From: Burkholderiaceae bacterium
GTDB taxonomy: Bacteria > Pseudomonadota > Gammaproteobacteria > Burkholderiales > Burkholderiaceae_B
Length of the DNA stretch: 64,000 nucleotides
Direction of reading: 5' to 3'
Assembly (NCBI GenBank): GCA_023653055.1
Contig: JAMNXR010000004.1
Span: 1-64,000, forward strand
Part shown: one piece after another, positions 54,129-64,000 of the stretch
Layout: every line of letters begins with the position of its first letter
How positions within the stretch are numbered: position 1 is the stretch's first letter
Position numbers and translations under genes: made by a program
Notes under the pieces: generated by a model
Told to the model about the DNA's origin: nothing
Database searches by the model: none
What the model saw: only the letters and a program-made list of their open reading frames with translations

Positions 54129-55265
54129 ATGAACAGCACTACTTTGCCTAGCTCCGTGATTGCCTCCGCCTCGCGCATTGTCGCGAAAGTAGGCTCTTCT
54201 CTCGTCACCAATGACGGTCAAGGTTTGGATAGACAAGCCGTTGCTCACTGGGCGAGTCAAATCGCTGCCTTGCGCAACCAAGGCAAAGAAGTGGTGCTGG
54301 TCTCCAGCGGAGCGATTGCCGAGGGGATGGCGCGTCTGGGATGGGCTCAGCGTCCAACGTCCATGCACGATCTGCAAGCCGCTGCGGCAGTGGGCCAAAT
54401 GGGACTCGTCCAAGCCTACGAAGTCGAGTTTTCCAAACACAACCTACGCACCGCCCAAATTCTCCTGACCCACGAGGATCTCGTGGATCGCCAACGCTAT
54501 CTGAACGCACGCTCCACACTCTTTGCACTGTTACGCCTAGGTGTTGTGCCTATCGTCAATGAAAACGATACGGTCGCCACTGACGAGATCGCGGTTGGCG
54601 ACAATGACACGCTAGGCGCACTCGTCACCAACCTAATCGAAGCAGATGCGCTGATCATCCTCACGGATCAACGCGGCCTATTCGAGGCGGATCCGCGCAA
54701 GCATCCCGATGCACGCTTTGTATCGCACGCCAAAGCCGGCGATCTGAGCCTTGAGGCGATGGCGGGCGGGACGGGCAGTGGCATCGGCAAGGGCGGCATG
54801 TTGACAAAAATTCTAGCCGCGAAACGGGCAGCCCGCAGCGGCGCCCATACCATCATCGCGTCAGGTCGCGAAGATAACGTCATGATTCGCCTGGCGGCGG
54901 GCGAATGCATTGGCTCAGAGCTACGCGCCGAACTGCCCGTCTTATCGGCGCGTAAACAATGGATGGCCGACCATCTTCGCTTACCGGGCAAGCTTTTCCT
55001 CGATGCGGGTGCGCTGCAAGCGCTCTTGGTTGATGGCAAGAGTTTGCTGCCTGTGGGCGTTCGCAGCATTGAAGGCGACTTTGAGCCTGGCGATGTCGTG
55101 GCCTGCCTCGACCTCTCAGGCAAAGAATGTGCCCGCGGACTGATCAACTACTCCTCCTCGGATGCACGACGCATCATGGGTCAACCCTCCAGCAAAATCG
55201 CCGACATTCTTGGCGCGATGACTGAAGAAGAGTTAGTCCACAGGGATAATCTCATCATTCTTTGA
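54129..55265 (+). CDS. proB: Glutamate 5-kinase
   Basis: 378 residues: [15 protein letters not shown] near the start, [49 protein letters not shown] and [15 protein letters not shown] of the kinase domain. The C-terminal PUA domain follows ([26 protein letters not shown]). It makes the first step of proline synthesis. ATG 54129 is taken as start; an upstream in-frame TTG at 54111 adds only six residues. Confidence 0.97.
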   Translation: MNSTTLPSSVIASASRIVAKVGSSLVTNDGQGLDRQAVAHWASQIAALRNQGKEVVLVSSGAIAEGMARLGWAQRPTSMHDLQAAAAVGQMGLVQAYEVEFSKHNLRTAQILLTHEDLVDRQRYLNARSTLFALLRLGVVPIVNENDTVATDEIAVGDNDTLGALVTNLIEADALIILTDQRGLFEADPRKHPDARFVSHAKAGDLSLEAMAGGTGSGIGKGGMLTKILAAKRAARSGAHTIIASGREDNVMIRLAAGECIGSELRAELPVLSARKQWMADHLRLPGKLFLDAGALQALLVDGKSLLPVGVRSIEGDFEPGDVVACLDLSGKECARGLINYSSSDARRIMGQPSSKIADILGAMTEEELVHRDNLIIL

Positions 55266-55282
55266 GATTGATGCGGGCATCT

Positions 55283-55312
55283 CTGCCAAACCAGACCATC
55301 CTGCCCTATACT
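55283..55312 (+). promoter_or_regulatory. Candidate promoter for the thiC leader
   Basis: CTGCCA (55283-55288), 18-bp spacer, TATACT (55307-55312). The predicted transcript start (about 55319) falls just before the TPP aptamer, which supports it. Confidence 0.5.
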
Positions 55313-55324
55313 TTGCACATGAAT

Positions 55325-57373
<2,049 letters not shown>

Positions 57374-57391
57374 TCTGGAGATTGACCGACC

Positions 57392-58486
57392 ATGACACGC
57401 AGGCTCCCCTTCATTGATGCAGCAAAGGGAATCGCCTGTCTTGTCATCGTGGTGCATCATCTCGCGGTCTACGGCCCGATGTCTGAAGTCATCGGTGCCG
57501 CGTATCCTCAACTGATCGATGCGCTCGTTATCTATGGTCGCTTAGCCGTGCAACTCTTTTTTGTAGTGGCGGGTTATTTTGTTGCCTCACAATTTGCACC
57601 CAACGGGCTCACCACATCCATTTATCCAGGCCCTCTGGTCTGGAAGCGCTATAAGCGTCTCATCACACCCTTTCTTTTTGCTGTCACGCTCGCGGCTCTC
57701 ATCACAGCCCTTGTCCGTCCGTGGTTTCAACACGCTTCACTTTCGCAAGCACCCACGATCGGCCAGCTCCTCGCACACCTCTTTTTAATCTATGACCTCA
57801 TCGGCCTAGAAGCGCTATCCGCCGGGGTTTGGTATGTGGCGGTGGACTTCCAGCTGTTTGCCCTCACCACGGTGCTGATTGCGCTCATTCATATGTTGCC
57901 CGCACGTTGGCACAGCTTGCTCCCTATTGTGGTTGTGGCGCTCACCGCATGGTCGCTGTGGCAGCTCAGTCTGCACGCGCGCTATGAGATCGCGGCCCCT
58001 TACTTCTTTGGGTATTACGGACTCGGCATGCTGGCGTATTGGGCAGCGCGTACGCCCGCCAAAGGCTGGTTTCTGATCCTCATCGCCTTGCTGGGTCTGG
58101 TCGCACTCGGTATCGAGTTTCGTAAGTCTGTCGTGACGGCAACGGTCAGCGCGCTGATACTGAGCATTGCCAGTGCGCGCGGCTGGCTAGAACAATGGCC
58201 ACGCTCCGCCAGTTTGCATTGGCTAGGTGAGCGCTCCTATTCGATCTTTTTAATTCACTATGGGTTGATCATCGGCGTCAATGCGGTCTGGAGCGTATGG
58301 TTTCCGAACGGCATTATGATCAATGCGCTTGGTATCGTGGTCGCCGTGGCCATCTCTATTGCAGGCGGTGCGGTGCTCTATCGTTTCGTAGAGTCCCGCC
58401 CTGGTGTGCTTGGCCTGAACCCTACCACCGCCCTACTCCTCACGGGCGTTTTGACGACGCTAGCGCTCGAGTCTTACGCTCGATGA
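57392..58486 (+). CDS. Acyltransferase family 3 membrane protein
   Basis: A 364-residue protein with about 10 membrane helices. The start has PFIDAAKGIACLVIVVHHLA with the family's early His, then GRLAVQLFFVVAGYFVAS with the second motif, and LHWLGERSYSIFLIHYGLI at the end. Such enzymes move acetyl or other acyl groups onto sugars or lipids of the envelope. It lies 18 bp after thiC, so it may be co-transcribed by read-through, but no role in thiamine synthesis is expected. Confidence 0.88.
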   Translation: MTRRLPFIDAAKGIACLVIVVHHLAVYGPMSEVIGAAYPQLIDALVIYGRLAVQLFFVVAGYFVASQFAPNGLTTSIYPGPLVWKRYKRLITPFLFAVTLAALITALVRPWFQHASLSQAPTIGQLLAHLFLIYDLIGLEALSAGVWYVAVDFQLFALTTVLIALIHMLPARWHSLLPIVVVALTAWSLWQLSLHARYEIAAPYFFGYYGLGMLAYWAARTPAKGWFLILIALLGLVALGIEFRKSVVTATVSALILSIASARGWLEQWPRSASLHWLGERSYSIFLIHYGLIIGVNAVWSVWFPNGIMINALGIVVAVAISIAGGAVLYRFVESRPGVLGLNPTTALLLTGVLTTLALESYAR

Positions 58487-58534
58487 GTAGATGAAGCCGC
58501 GATCTGGCACTGCACTGCACAACGCCCCACTCAT

Positions 58535-61500
58535 CTATCCAAGGTTCGGGGCCAGGGTCCGCTTAACATCTGCCGCGGTCCGACCTGAACGCTTGACGTA
58601 GTCCTCGACTTGATCCTCGCCAATCGGCCCCACGCTAAAGTATTGTGATTGCGGATGACTAAAGTAAAAGCCTGACACACTCGCTGCGGGATGCATTGCG
58701 TAACTTTCCGTCAGCATCATCCCGATATCTGCACCATCGAGCACCTCAAACATTTCACGTTTGACCACATGCTCAGGACAAGCCGGATAGCCCGGTGCAG
58801 GTCGAATCCCGACATAGGCCTCTTTAATCATCTGCTCATTGGTCAAGGATTCGTCAGGTACATAACCCCAAAGATCCGTCCGAACGCGTGCATGCAACGC
58901 CTCAGCAAAAGCCTCAGCCATCCGATCTGCTAAAGACTTAAACATGATGGAAGAGTAGTCATCGTTGGCTTTTTCAAATTCTTTTTCTTTCTTATCGACG
59001 CCAATACCTGCAGTCACCGCAAACAGGCCGATGTAGTCCATCACGCCCGAAGACTTGGGTGCGATAAAGTCCGCCAGACATTTATTTTCAACGCCCTCGC
59101 GCTTGATGCCTTGCTGACGTAACCCGCGCCACGTAAACAACACTTTTTCACGCGTCTCGTCTTGATAGATTTCGATGTCATCATCATTGACCGTGTTGGC
59201 AGGATAAAAAGAGACCACGCCATTGGCCGTCAACCAACGGCCATCGATGATGCGCTTGATCATCGCCAAGCCGTCGACATGGACCTTGCGCGCCTGCTCA
59301 CCTACGATCTTGTCATCGAGGATCGCGGGATACTGCCCAAACAAGCTCCATGTCTGAAAGAAGGGGGTCCAATCGATATAGCGAGCGAGTTCTGAAAGAT
59401 CAAAGTTTTTAAACGTGCGTCGACCAATAAACTTGGGACGTGGTGGCTGATACGCTGACCAGTCAAATTTAGGCTTAGCCGCGCGCGCATCCACCATCGA
59501 CATCAACGGTGCGATCTGACGGTTCGCGTGACGTCGGCGAACGTCTTCGTACTCTACCGCCAGCTCTTCAAGATAGGTATTTGCGGTCTCTGAAACGAGG
59601 TTCTGTGCAACCCCCACCGAGCGACTTGCATCGGGTACGTAGATGACAGGGCCTTCGTAATGCGGTGCAATCTTGACGGCAGTATGGACACGACTGGTCG
59701 TGGCACCACCAATCATTAAGGGGATCTTGCGGCTGCGAAAATACTCGTCACGCTGCATCTCACTGGCCACATACGCCATTTCTTCGAGACTGGGCGTAAT
59801 CAATCCAGAAAGGCCGACAATATCCACTTTTTCAGCCTTGGCGCGATTGAGGATTTCGGCAGCGGGCACCATCACACCCATGTTGATGACTTCAAAGTTA
59901 TTACATTGAAGCACCACGGTGACAATATTTTTACCAATATCGTGGACATCGCCTTTGACGGTCGCGATCAGAATCTTGCCCTTGGCGCGCACGTCGCCTC
60001 CAGCTGCGGCAATCAGCTTTTTTTCTTCTTCGATGAACGGCACGAGATGACCGACCGCCTGTTTCATCACGCGTGCGGACTTGACCACCTGCGGCAAGAA
60101 CATTTTGCCTTCGCCAAACAAGTCTCCAACAATATTCATGCCATCCATCAGTGGGCCTTCGATCACCTCGATCGGGCGGCCACCACGGTCAGCGATTTGC
60201 TGGCGAATTTCTTCGGTGTCCTCAATGATGAACTGCGTCATGCCATGCACCATGGCGTGTGCAAGACGTTTTTCAACGGTCTGTTCACGCCAGGTCAAGT
60301 CTTCTTCACGTTTGGCACCACTGCCTTTAACGGAGTCTGCAAACGCCACGAGGCGCTCGGTCGGCGTGCGCGTGTCGTTCGCCTCAGTCAACCCGACAGG
60401 CTGTTGGCGATCCAACACCACATCCTCAACCAGATCACGCAGCGTAGGCGAGAGTTCTGCGTACACACCTAACTGTCCCGCATTGACGATACCCATCGTC
60501 AGACCTTCGCGAATAGCGTAATACAAGAAAACGGTATGGATCGCTTCGCGCATGGCTTCGTTGCCACGAAACGAGAAGCTGACGTTAGAGATGCCGCCTG
60601 AGATGCGGGCATGCGGAAGTGATGCGCGGATCCACTTTGTCGACTCGATAAAGTCGACCGCGTAATGATTGTGTTCTTCGATACCGGTTGCAATCGCAAA
60701 AACGTTTGGATCGAAAATAATGTCTTCAGGCGGAAAACCGACTTCATTGATCAACAAATTGTAAGCGCGCGTACAAATTTCTTGGCGACGCTCAAGCGTA
60801 TCGGCTTGACCTTTCTCATCAAACGCCATCACCACCGCAGCCGCACCATAAAGACGACACAAACGCGCTTGCTTGAGGAAAGGCTCTTCGCCTTCTTTGA
60901 GGGAAATCGAGTTGACGATCGACTTGCCTTGCACGCACTTGAGACCCGTCTCGATGACGGACCACTTGGAACTGTCGATCATGATCGGCACACGCGCGAT
61001 GTCCGGCTCGGACGCGATCAAGTTTAAAAACCGATGCATACACGCGGCCGAATCCAACATGGCTTCGTCCATATTGATATCGATAATCTGCGCGCCGCTC
61101 TCGACCTGCTGTCGTGCAACAGCAACCGCTTCGTCATATTTTTCTTCGCGAATCAAACGCGCGAACATCTTGCTGCCTGTCACGTTGGTGCGTTCACCCA
61201 CGTTAACAAACAAGGTCTCACCATCAATGTTGAGCGCCTCTAGTCCAGACAAGCGTGTCTTGACGGGGATCTCGGGTACGTTCCGAATTGGCAGACTGCG
61301 TACCTTGTCCGCAATCGCTTTAATGTGCTCAGGTGTTGTGCCGCAACAGCCACCCGCAACGTTGACCAGACCCGAACGCGCAAATTCCTCCAGCAATGCC
61401 GACGTATCCGCGGGCGTCTCGTCAAACCCGGTCTCACTCATCGGATTGGGCAAGCCCGCATTCGGATACACGCACACATAGGTGTCGCAAATCTTGGCCA

Positions 61501-62308
61501 GCTCAGCGATATAGGGGCGCATCAGCGCCGCGCCTAAGGCACAGTTCAGGCCAATGGTGATTGGACGGGCATGACGCACCGAGTTCCAGAAGCCCTCGAC
61601 CGTTTGACCAGACAAGATACGGCCTGAAGCATCCGTCACGGTCCCGGAGACCATCACAGGCAAGCGTTCACCGCGCGCTTCAAACACCTCTTCGACCGCA
61701 AAAATTGCGGCCTTGGCGTTCAGCGTATCAAAAATCGTTTCGATCAAAATCAGATCCACACCGCCATCAAGCAAGCCATTAATTTGCTCGATATACGCAA
61801 TGCGCAGCTCGTCGAACGTCACATTACGAGCGCCCGGATCGTTCACATCAGGAGAAATGGAGGCTGTCTTGGGTTGCGGCCCTAACGCACCCGCAACAAA
61901 GCGCGGACGCTCAGGCGTGCTGAACTTGTCACACGCCACGCGCGCCAAACGCGCCGACTCCAGATTTAACTCATAGGCGAGCTCAGGCAAGTCGTAATCA
62001 CCCTGCGCAATGGTCGTTGCACCAAAGGTATTGGTCTCGACCACATCGGCACCCGCCTCGAAGTACTGCTCGTGGATCGCCTGAATAATGTCGGGACGTA
62101 CGAGTGACAACAACTCGTTATTGCCTTTGACGTCTTTGCCATGGTCTGCAAAACGACTACCGCGAAAATCTGCCTCGGACAATTTATACGTCTGAATCAT
62201 CGTACCCATCGCGCCATCGAGAATCATGATGCGCTCAGCCAATAAACGGGCAAATGCCGCGCCTCTGGTGTAGCGATCGATGGGATAGGGCAATGTTGGG
62301 TAGGTCAT
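58535..62308 (-). CDS. metH: Cobalamin-dependent methionine synthase
   Basis: 1257 residues, all four modules fused in one chain. Homocysteine domain with [19 protein letters not shown] and the zinc Cys pair [10 protein letters not shown]. Folate domain with [16 protein letters not shown]. Cobalamin domain with [12 protein letters not shown] (the DxHxxG that binds the cobalt) and [16 protein letters not shown]. AdoMet activation domain with [12 protein letters not shown]. It methylates homocysteine using 5-methyl-THF. It is divergent from the cobalamin riboswitch and btuB. Confidence 0.98.
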   Translation of the reverse strand: MTYPTLPYPIDRYTRGAAFARLLAERIMILDGAMGTMIQTYKLSEADFRGSRFADHGKDVKGNNELLSLVRPDIIQAIHEQYFEAGADVVETNTFGATTIAQGDYDLPELAYELNLESARLARVACDKFSTPERPRFVAGALGPQPKTASISPDVNDPGARNVTFDELRIAYIEQINGLLDGGVDLILIETIFDTLNAKAAIFAVEEVFEARGERLPVMVSGTVTDASGRILSGQTVEGFWNSVRHARPITIGLNCALGAALMRPYIAELAKICDTYVCVYPNAGLPNPMSETGFDETPADTSALLEEFARSGLVNVAGGCCGTTPEHIKAIADKVRSLPIRNVPEIPVKTRLSGLEALNIDGETLFVNVGERTNVTGSKMFARLIREEKYDEAVAVARQQVESGAQIIDINMDEAMLDSAACMHRFLNLIASEPDIARVPIMIDSSKWSVIETGLKCVQGKSIVNSISLKEGEEPFLKQARLCRLYGAAAVVMAFDEKGQADTLERRQEICTRAYNLLINEVGFPPEDIIFDPNVFAIATGIEEHNHYAVDFIESTKWIRASLPHARISGGISNVSFSFRGNEAMREAIHTVFLYYAIREGLTMGIVNAGQLGVYAELSPTLRDLVEDVVLDRQQPVGLTEANDTRTPTERLVAFADSVKGSGAKREEDLTWREQTVEKRLAHAMVHGMTQFIIEDTEEIRQQIADRGGRPIEVIEGPLMDGMNIVGDLFGEGKMFLPQVVKSARVMKQAVGHLVPFIEEEKKLIAAAGGDVRAKGKILIATVKGDVHDIGKNIVTVVLQCNNFEVINMGVMVPAAEILNRAKAEKVDIVGLSGLITPSLEEMAYVASEMQRDEYFRSRKIPLMIGGATTSRVHTAVKIAPHYEGPVIYVPDASRSVGVAQNLVSETANTYLEELAVEYEDVRRRHANRQIAPLMSMVDARAAKPKFDWSAYQPPRPKFIGRRTFKNFDLSELARYIDWTPFFQTWSLFGQYPAILDDKIVGEQARKVHVDGLAMIKRIIDGRWLTANGVVSFYPANTVNDDDIEIYQDETREKVLFTWRGLRQQGIKREGVENKCLADFIAPKSSGVMDYIGLFAVTAGIGVDKKEKEFEKANDDYSSIMFKSLADRMAEAFAEALHARVRTDLWGYVPDESLTNEQMIKEAYVGIRPAPGYPACPEHVVKREMFEVLDGADIGMMLTESYAMHPAASVSGFYFSHPQSQYFSVGPIGEDQVEDYVKRSGRTAADVKRTLAPNLG

Positions 62309-62451
62309 GATGAGTCAAAAAAAACGTGAAGTCCGGAGCATAAGACTCGGTTGCTAAAAGAATTGAGCCGGTAAGCAAAACTCTTCACACAATGCGCAGC
62401 AAAATAGCTGTTCAGTTTAACAAAAGAGGGGCCGTGATACAGTAATACCAG
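62309..62451. other. Divergent gap between metH and the btuB leader
   Basis: The metH-to-btuB gap is 403 bp (62309-62711). This first part carries no gene I can support. It should hold the metH promoter on the minus strand and the btuB leader promoter on the plus strand; neither matches consensus well enough to place. The rest is taken by the cobalamin riboswitch. Confidence 0.5.
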
Positions 62452-62632
62452 AATTGGTGCTTTCGATGCAAAACCGGTGTTGCCATAAGCAAAATCGTGC
62501 ATTGGTAAAGTTAAACGGGAAACAGGGAGATCGATCCATACGGATCCTCGTGCCTGTGCTGCCCCCGCAACGGTCAACGTCCGGTCCTTCAACAGTGAAG
62601 CCCGCCTGACGCCAGCCCGATACCGGCCAGTT
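62452..62632 (+). ncRNA. Cobalamin riboswitch upstream of btuB
   Basis: Core elements in order: AATTGGTGC, AAACGGGAAACAGGG, the B12 box region TGCTGCCCCCGCAACGGT, GTGAAGCCCG, ACGCCAGCCCGATACCGGCC. Spacing fits the class. After it come two small hairpins: GGGT/ACCC near 62643-62658, and GTGCG-GGGA-CGCAC at 62680-62693, just before the GAGG ribosome site of btuB. They may form the expression platform. B12 should turn btuB off. Confidence 0.95.
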
Positions 62633-62711
62633 TGTGTGGGATGGGTGCGTTAAAACCCGTCCTTTTGAACGTTCAGGATGTGCGGGGACGCACGTCACTA
62701 CGAGGTTTCTC

Positions 62712-64000
62712 ATGAATCACTCTCTTGCCCGGCTCAAATCCGGTGGCATTTCTATTACTTTAGTCATTTCCGGCGCTTTTGTTTCCGGACTCGGCCTCAA
62801 CCTCATTACTCCAACACGCGCGCTGGCTCAGCCCACGCCCGTCACAACTCCCCCTGCAATCGCTGCTGCTCCAGCCGCCAATCCCGTGCCACAACTCGCC
62901 ACGATCGTTGTGACGCCGGCTCGCACGCCAGAGCCGCTGTCGCAAACCCTGGGTGACAACAGTGTGATCACGCGGGAAACGCTTGATACGCTCCCCAACG
63001 GAACATTGTCAGATGCACTGATCCGCGAGCACAGCATTGAGGGCGTAAACCTCGGCGGCCCACAAACCGTCAGCACCATCAATATTCGCGGTACTAACAG
63101 TAATCAGTCTCTCGTATTGATCGATGGTATGCGGGTCAATAACGCCACCAATGGTCTGCCGCCGCTCAATGCCATTCCGCTCAATAGCATTGAACGGATT
63201 GAGATTGTTCGCGGCACGAGTAGCAGTCTTTACGGGGCCGATGCGATTGGTGGCGTGGTCAACATTATCACGCGCAGCGACACGGAAAGACCCTTCTCCG
63301 CGTATGCGAATGCAGGCGTTGGCACCTATGCGTCCACCCAATACGATGCGGGTTTTTCGGGGGCCAAAGACGGCTGGAGCTACAGCTTGTTTGGCGGCTA
63401 CGGTCAAAGCGCTGGCTTTAACGCCACGAAACGCTCCAATTACTACCAAAACCCGGACAAGGACTCGTACTACCGCAGCAATATCGGTGGCGCACTCGGC
63501 TATACCTGGAAACCTGGCCAAACACTGACCTTGCAAACCTACCAGTCACAAGTCAACGGCAGCTACGATGCCGGCGCGCCTTATTTTGGAGATCGTGGGA
63601 TTCAAACCCTCAGCAACAACATCCTGACGAGTCGAAATGTGATTTCCTCGTTTTGGACCAGCACGCTGCGGGCAGGCTTTTCAACAGACCTCTACAAAAC
63701 GATCAACGTGGATGCCAGTCAAAATTTCTATAACACGCCAGATGGCAAGCAGCATTTCAAAACCAATCAGAGTCAGTATGTTTGGCAAAATGATCTGACT
63801 TTTTCACCGACTCAGATTGTGAGCCTTGCCTACGAGAGGCTTGAGCAAAGTGTTGATGGCGCCTTGGTGAATAACATTTCCCCAGGCGTGGTGAACTACC
63901 AGCAAACCGCACGCTTTACCAATTCATTATTGGCGATTTATCGTGGCACCTGGGGTCCGCAATCCGTGCAAGCAAGCGTACGTAATGACAACAACTCTCA
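62712..64000 (+). CDS. btuB: TonB-dependent vitamin B12 receptor, 5' part (3' end outside window)
   Basis: 429 codons are visible, open to the window edge. Signal region MNHSLARLKSGGISITLVIS with cleavage near RALAQ. Then a Pro/Ala-rich stretch, a TonB-box-like ATIVVTPART, and the plug domain with LSDALIREHSIEGVNLGGP, TINIRGTNSNQSLVLIDGMR and ERIEIVRGTSSSLYGADAIG. Barrel strands follow. Identity as BtuB rests on the plug type plus the cobalamin riboswitch. It takes up corrinoids across the outer membrane. Confidence 0.93.
   Translation, partial: MNHSLARLKSGGISITLVISGAFVSGLGLNLITPTRALAQPTPVTTPPAIAAAPAANPVPQLATIVVTPARTPEPLSQTLGDNSVITRETLDTLPNGTLSDALIREHSIEGVNLGGPQTVSTINIRGTNSNQSLVLIDGMRVNNATNGLPPLNAIPLNSIERIEIVRGTSSSLYGADAIGGVVNIITRSDTERPFSAYANAGVGTYASTQYDAGFSGAKDGWSYSLFGGYGQSAGFNATKRSNYYQNPDKDSYYRSNIGGALGYTWKPGQTLTLQTYQSQVNGSYDAGAPYFGDRGIQTLSNNILTSRNVISSFWTSTLRAGFSTDLYKTINVDASQNFYNTPDGKQHFKTNQSQYVWQNDLTFSPTQIVSLAYERLEQSVDGALVNNISPGVVNYQQTARFTNSLLAIYRGTWGPQSVQASVRNDNNS

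Noticed and set aside
58535-62308. metH under the cobalamin riboswitch
   Set aside because: The aptamer is read on the plus strand only, toward btuB; metH is transcribed away from it.

Overview
The window looks like a chromosomal piece of a betaproteobacterium of the order Burkholderiales, most likely Alcaligenaceae-like. The reasons are the conserved order ispB | rplU-rpmA-obgE-proB, the many tripartite tricarboxylate transport (TTT) receptors of the Bug/TctC family, and the mixed accessory catabolism of CaiB/BaiF CoA-transferases, BKACE and MmgE/PrpD. I place it by gene content only. No rRNA, tRNA, CRISPR array, transposase or prophage was seen.

Left edge (1-5.1 kb): the 3' part of a very large, cysteine-free, Asn/Ser/Thr/Gly-rich repeat protein, followed 59 bp later by a full-length HMW1C/ApNGT-type cytoplasmic N-glycosyltransferase. 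The repeat protein carries roughly 65 N-X-S/T sequons in about 1050 visible residues. The pair reads as a substrate plus a dedicated glycosylating enzyme and is the most striking system in the window. From 5.1 to 13.8 kb come a yqjD-yqjE-yqjK-like membrane operon, a signal-less solute-binding-fold protein, an FMN 2-hydroxyacid oxidase, a SYLF-domain protein, and a sulfatase module: anaerobic sulfatase maturase, Ser-type arylsulfatase, secreted HAD phosphatase and a divergent secreted alpha/beta hydrolase.

Middle (13.9-51 kb): a large uptake and catabolism region. It holds two TctB-TctA permease pairs, three Bug receptors, a complete TRAP transporter and a TorF-like porin. The enzymes act on CoA esters or dicarboxylates: HMG-CoA-lyase-like, MmgE/PrpD, a flavoprotein dehydrogenase, two hot-dog dehydratases, three family III CoA-transferases, two SDRs, two quinone-oxidoreductase-like MDR proteins, BKACE, 3-hydroxyacyl-CoA dehydrogenase, M20 amidohydrolase and enoyl-CoA hydratase. 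Two CoA-transferase genes overlap by 4 nt, and the first lacks the catalytic Asp. A rubrerythrin / Fe-S CCG protein / DUF3501 group and a 2-hydroxyacid oxidase gene interrupted by an in-frame amber codon also lie here. No gene in the window was recognised as a DNA-binding transcription regulator.

Right part (51-64 kb): housekeeping genes ispB, rplU, rpmA, obgE, proB and thiC, then an acyltransferase, metH, and the start of btuB running off the edge. thiC is preceded by a TPP riboswitch whose expression-platform hairpin contains the Shine-Dalgarno sequence and ends in a T-tract touching the start codon. btuB is preceded by a cobalamin riboswitch, and B12-dependent metH is divergent from it.
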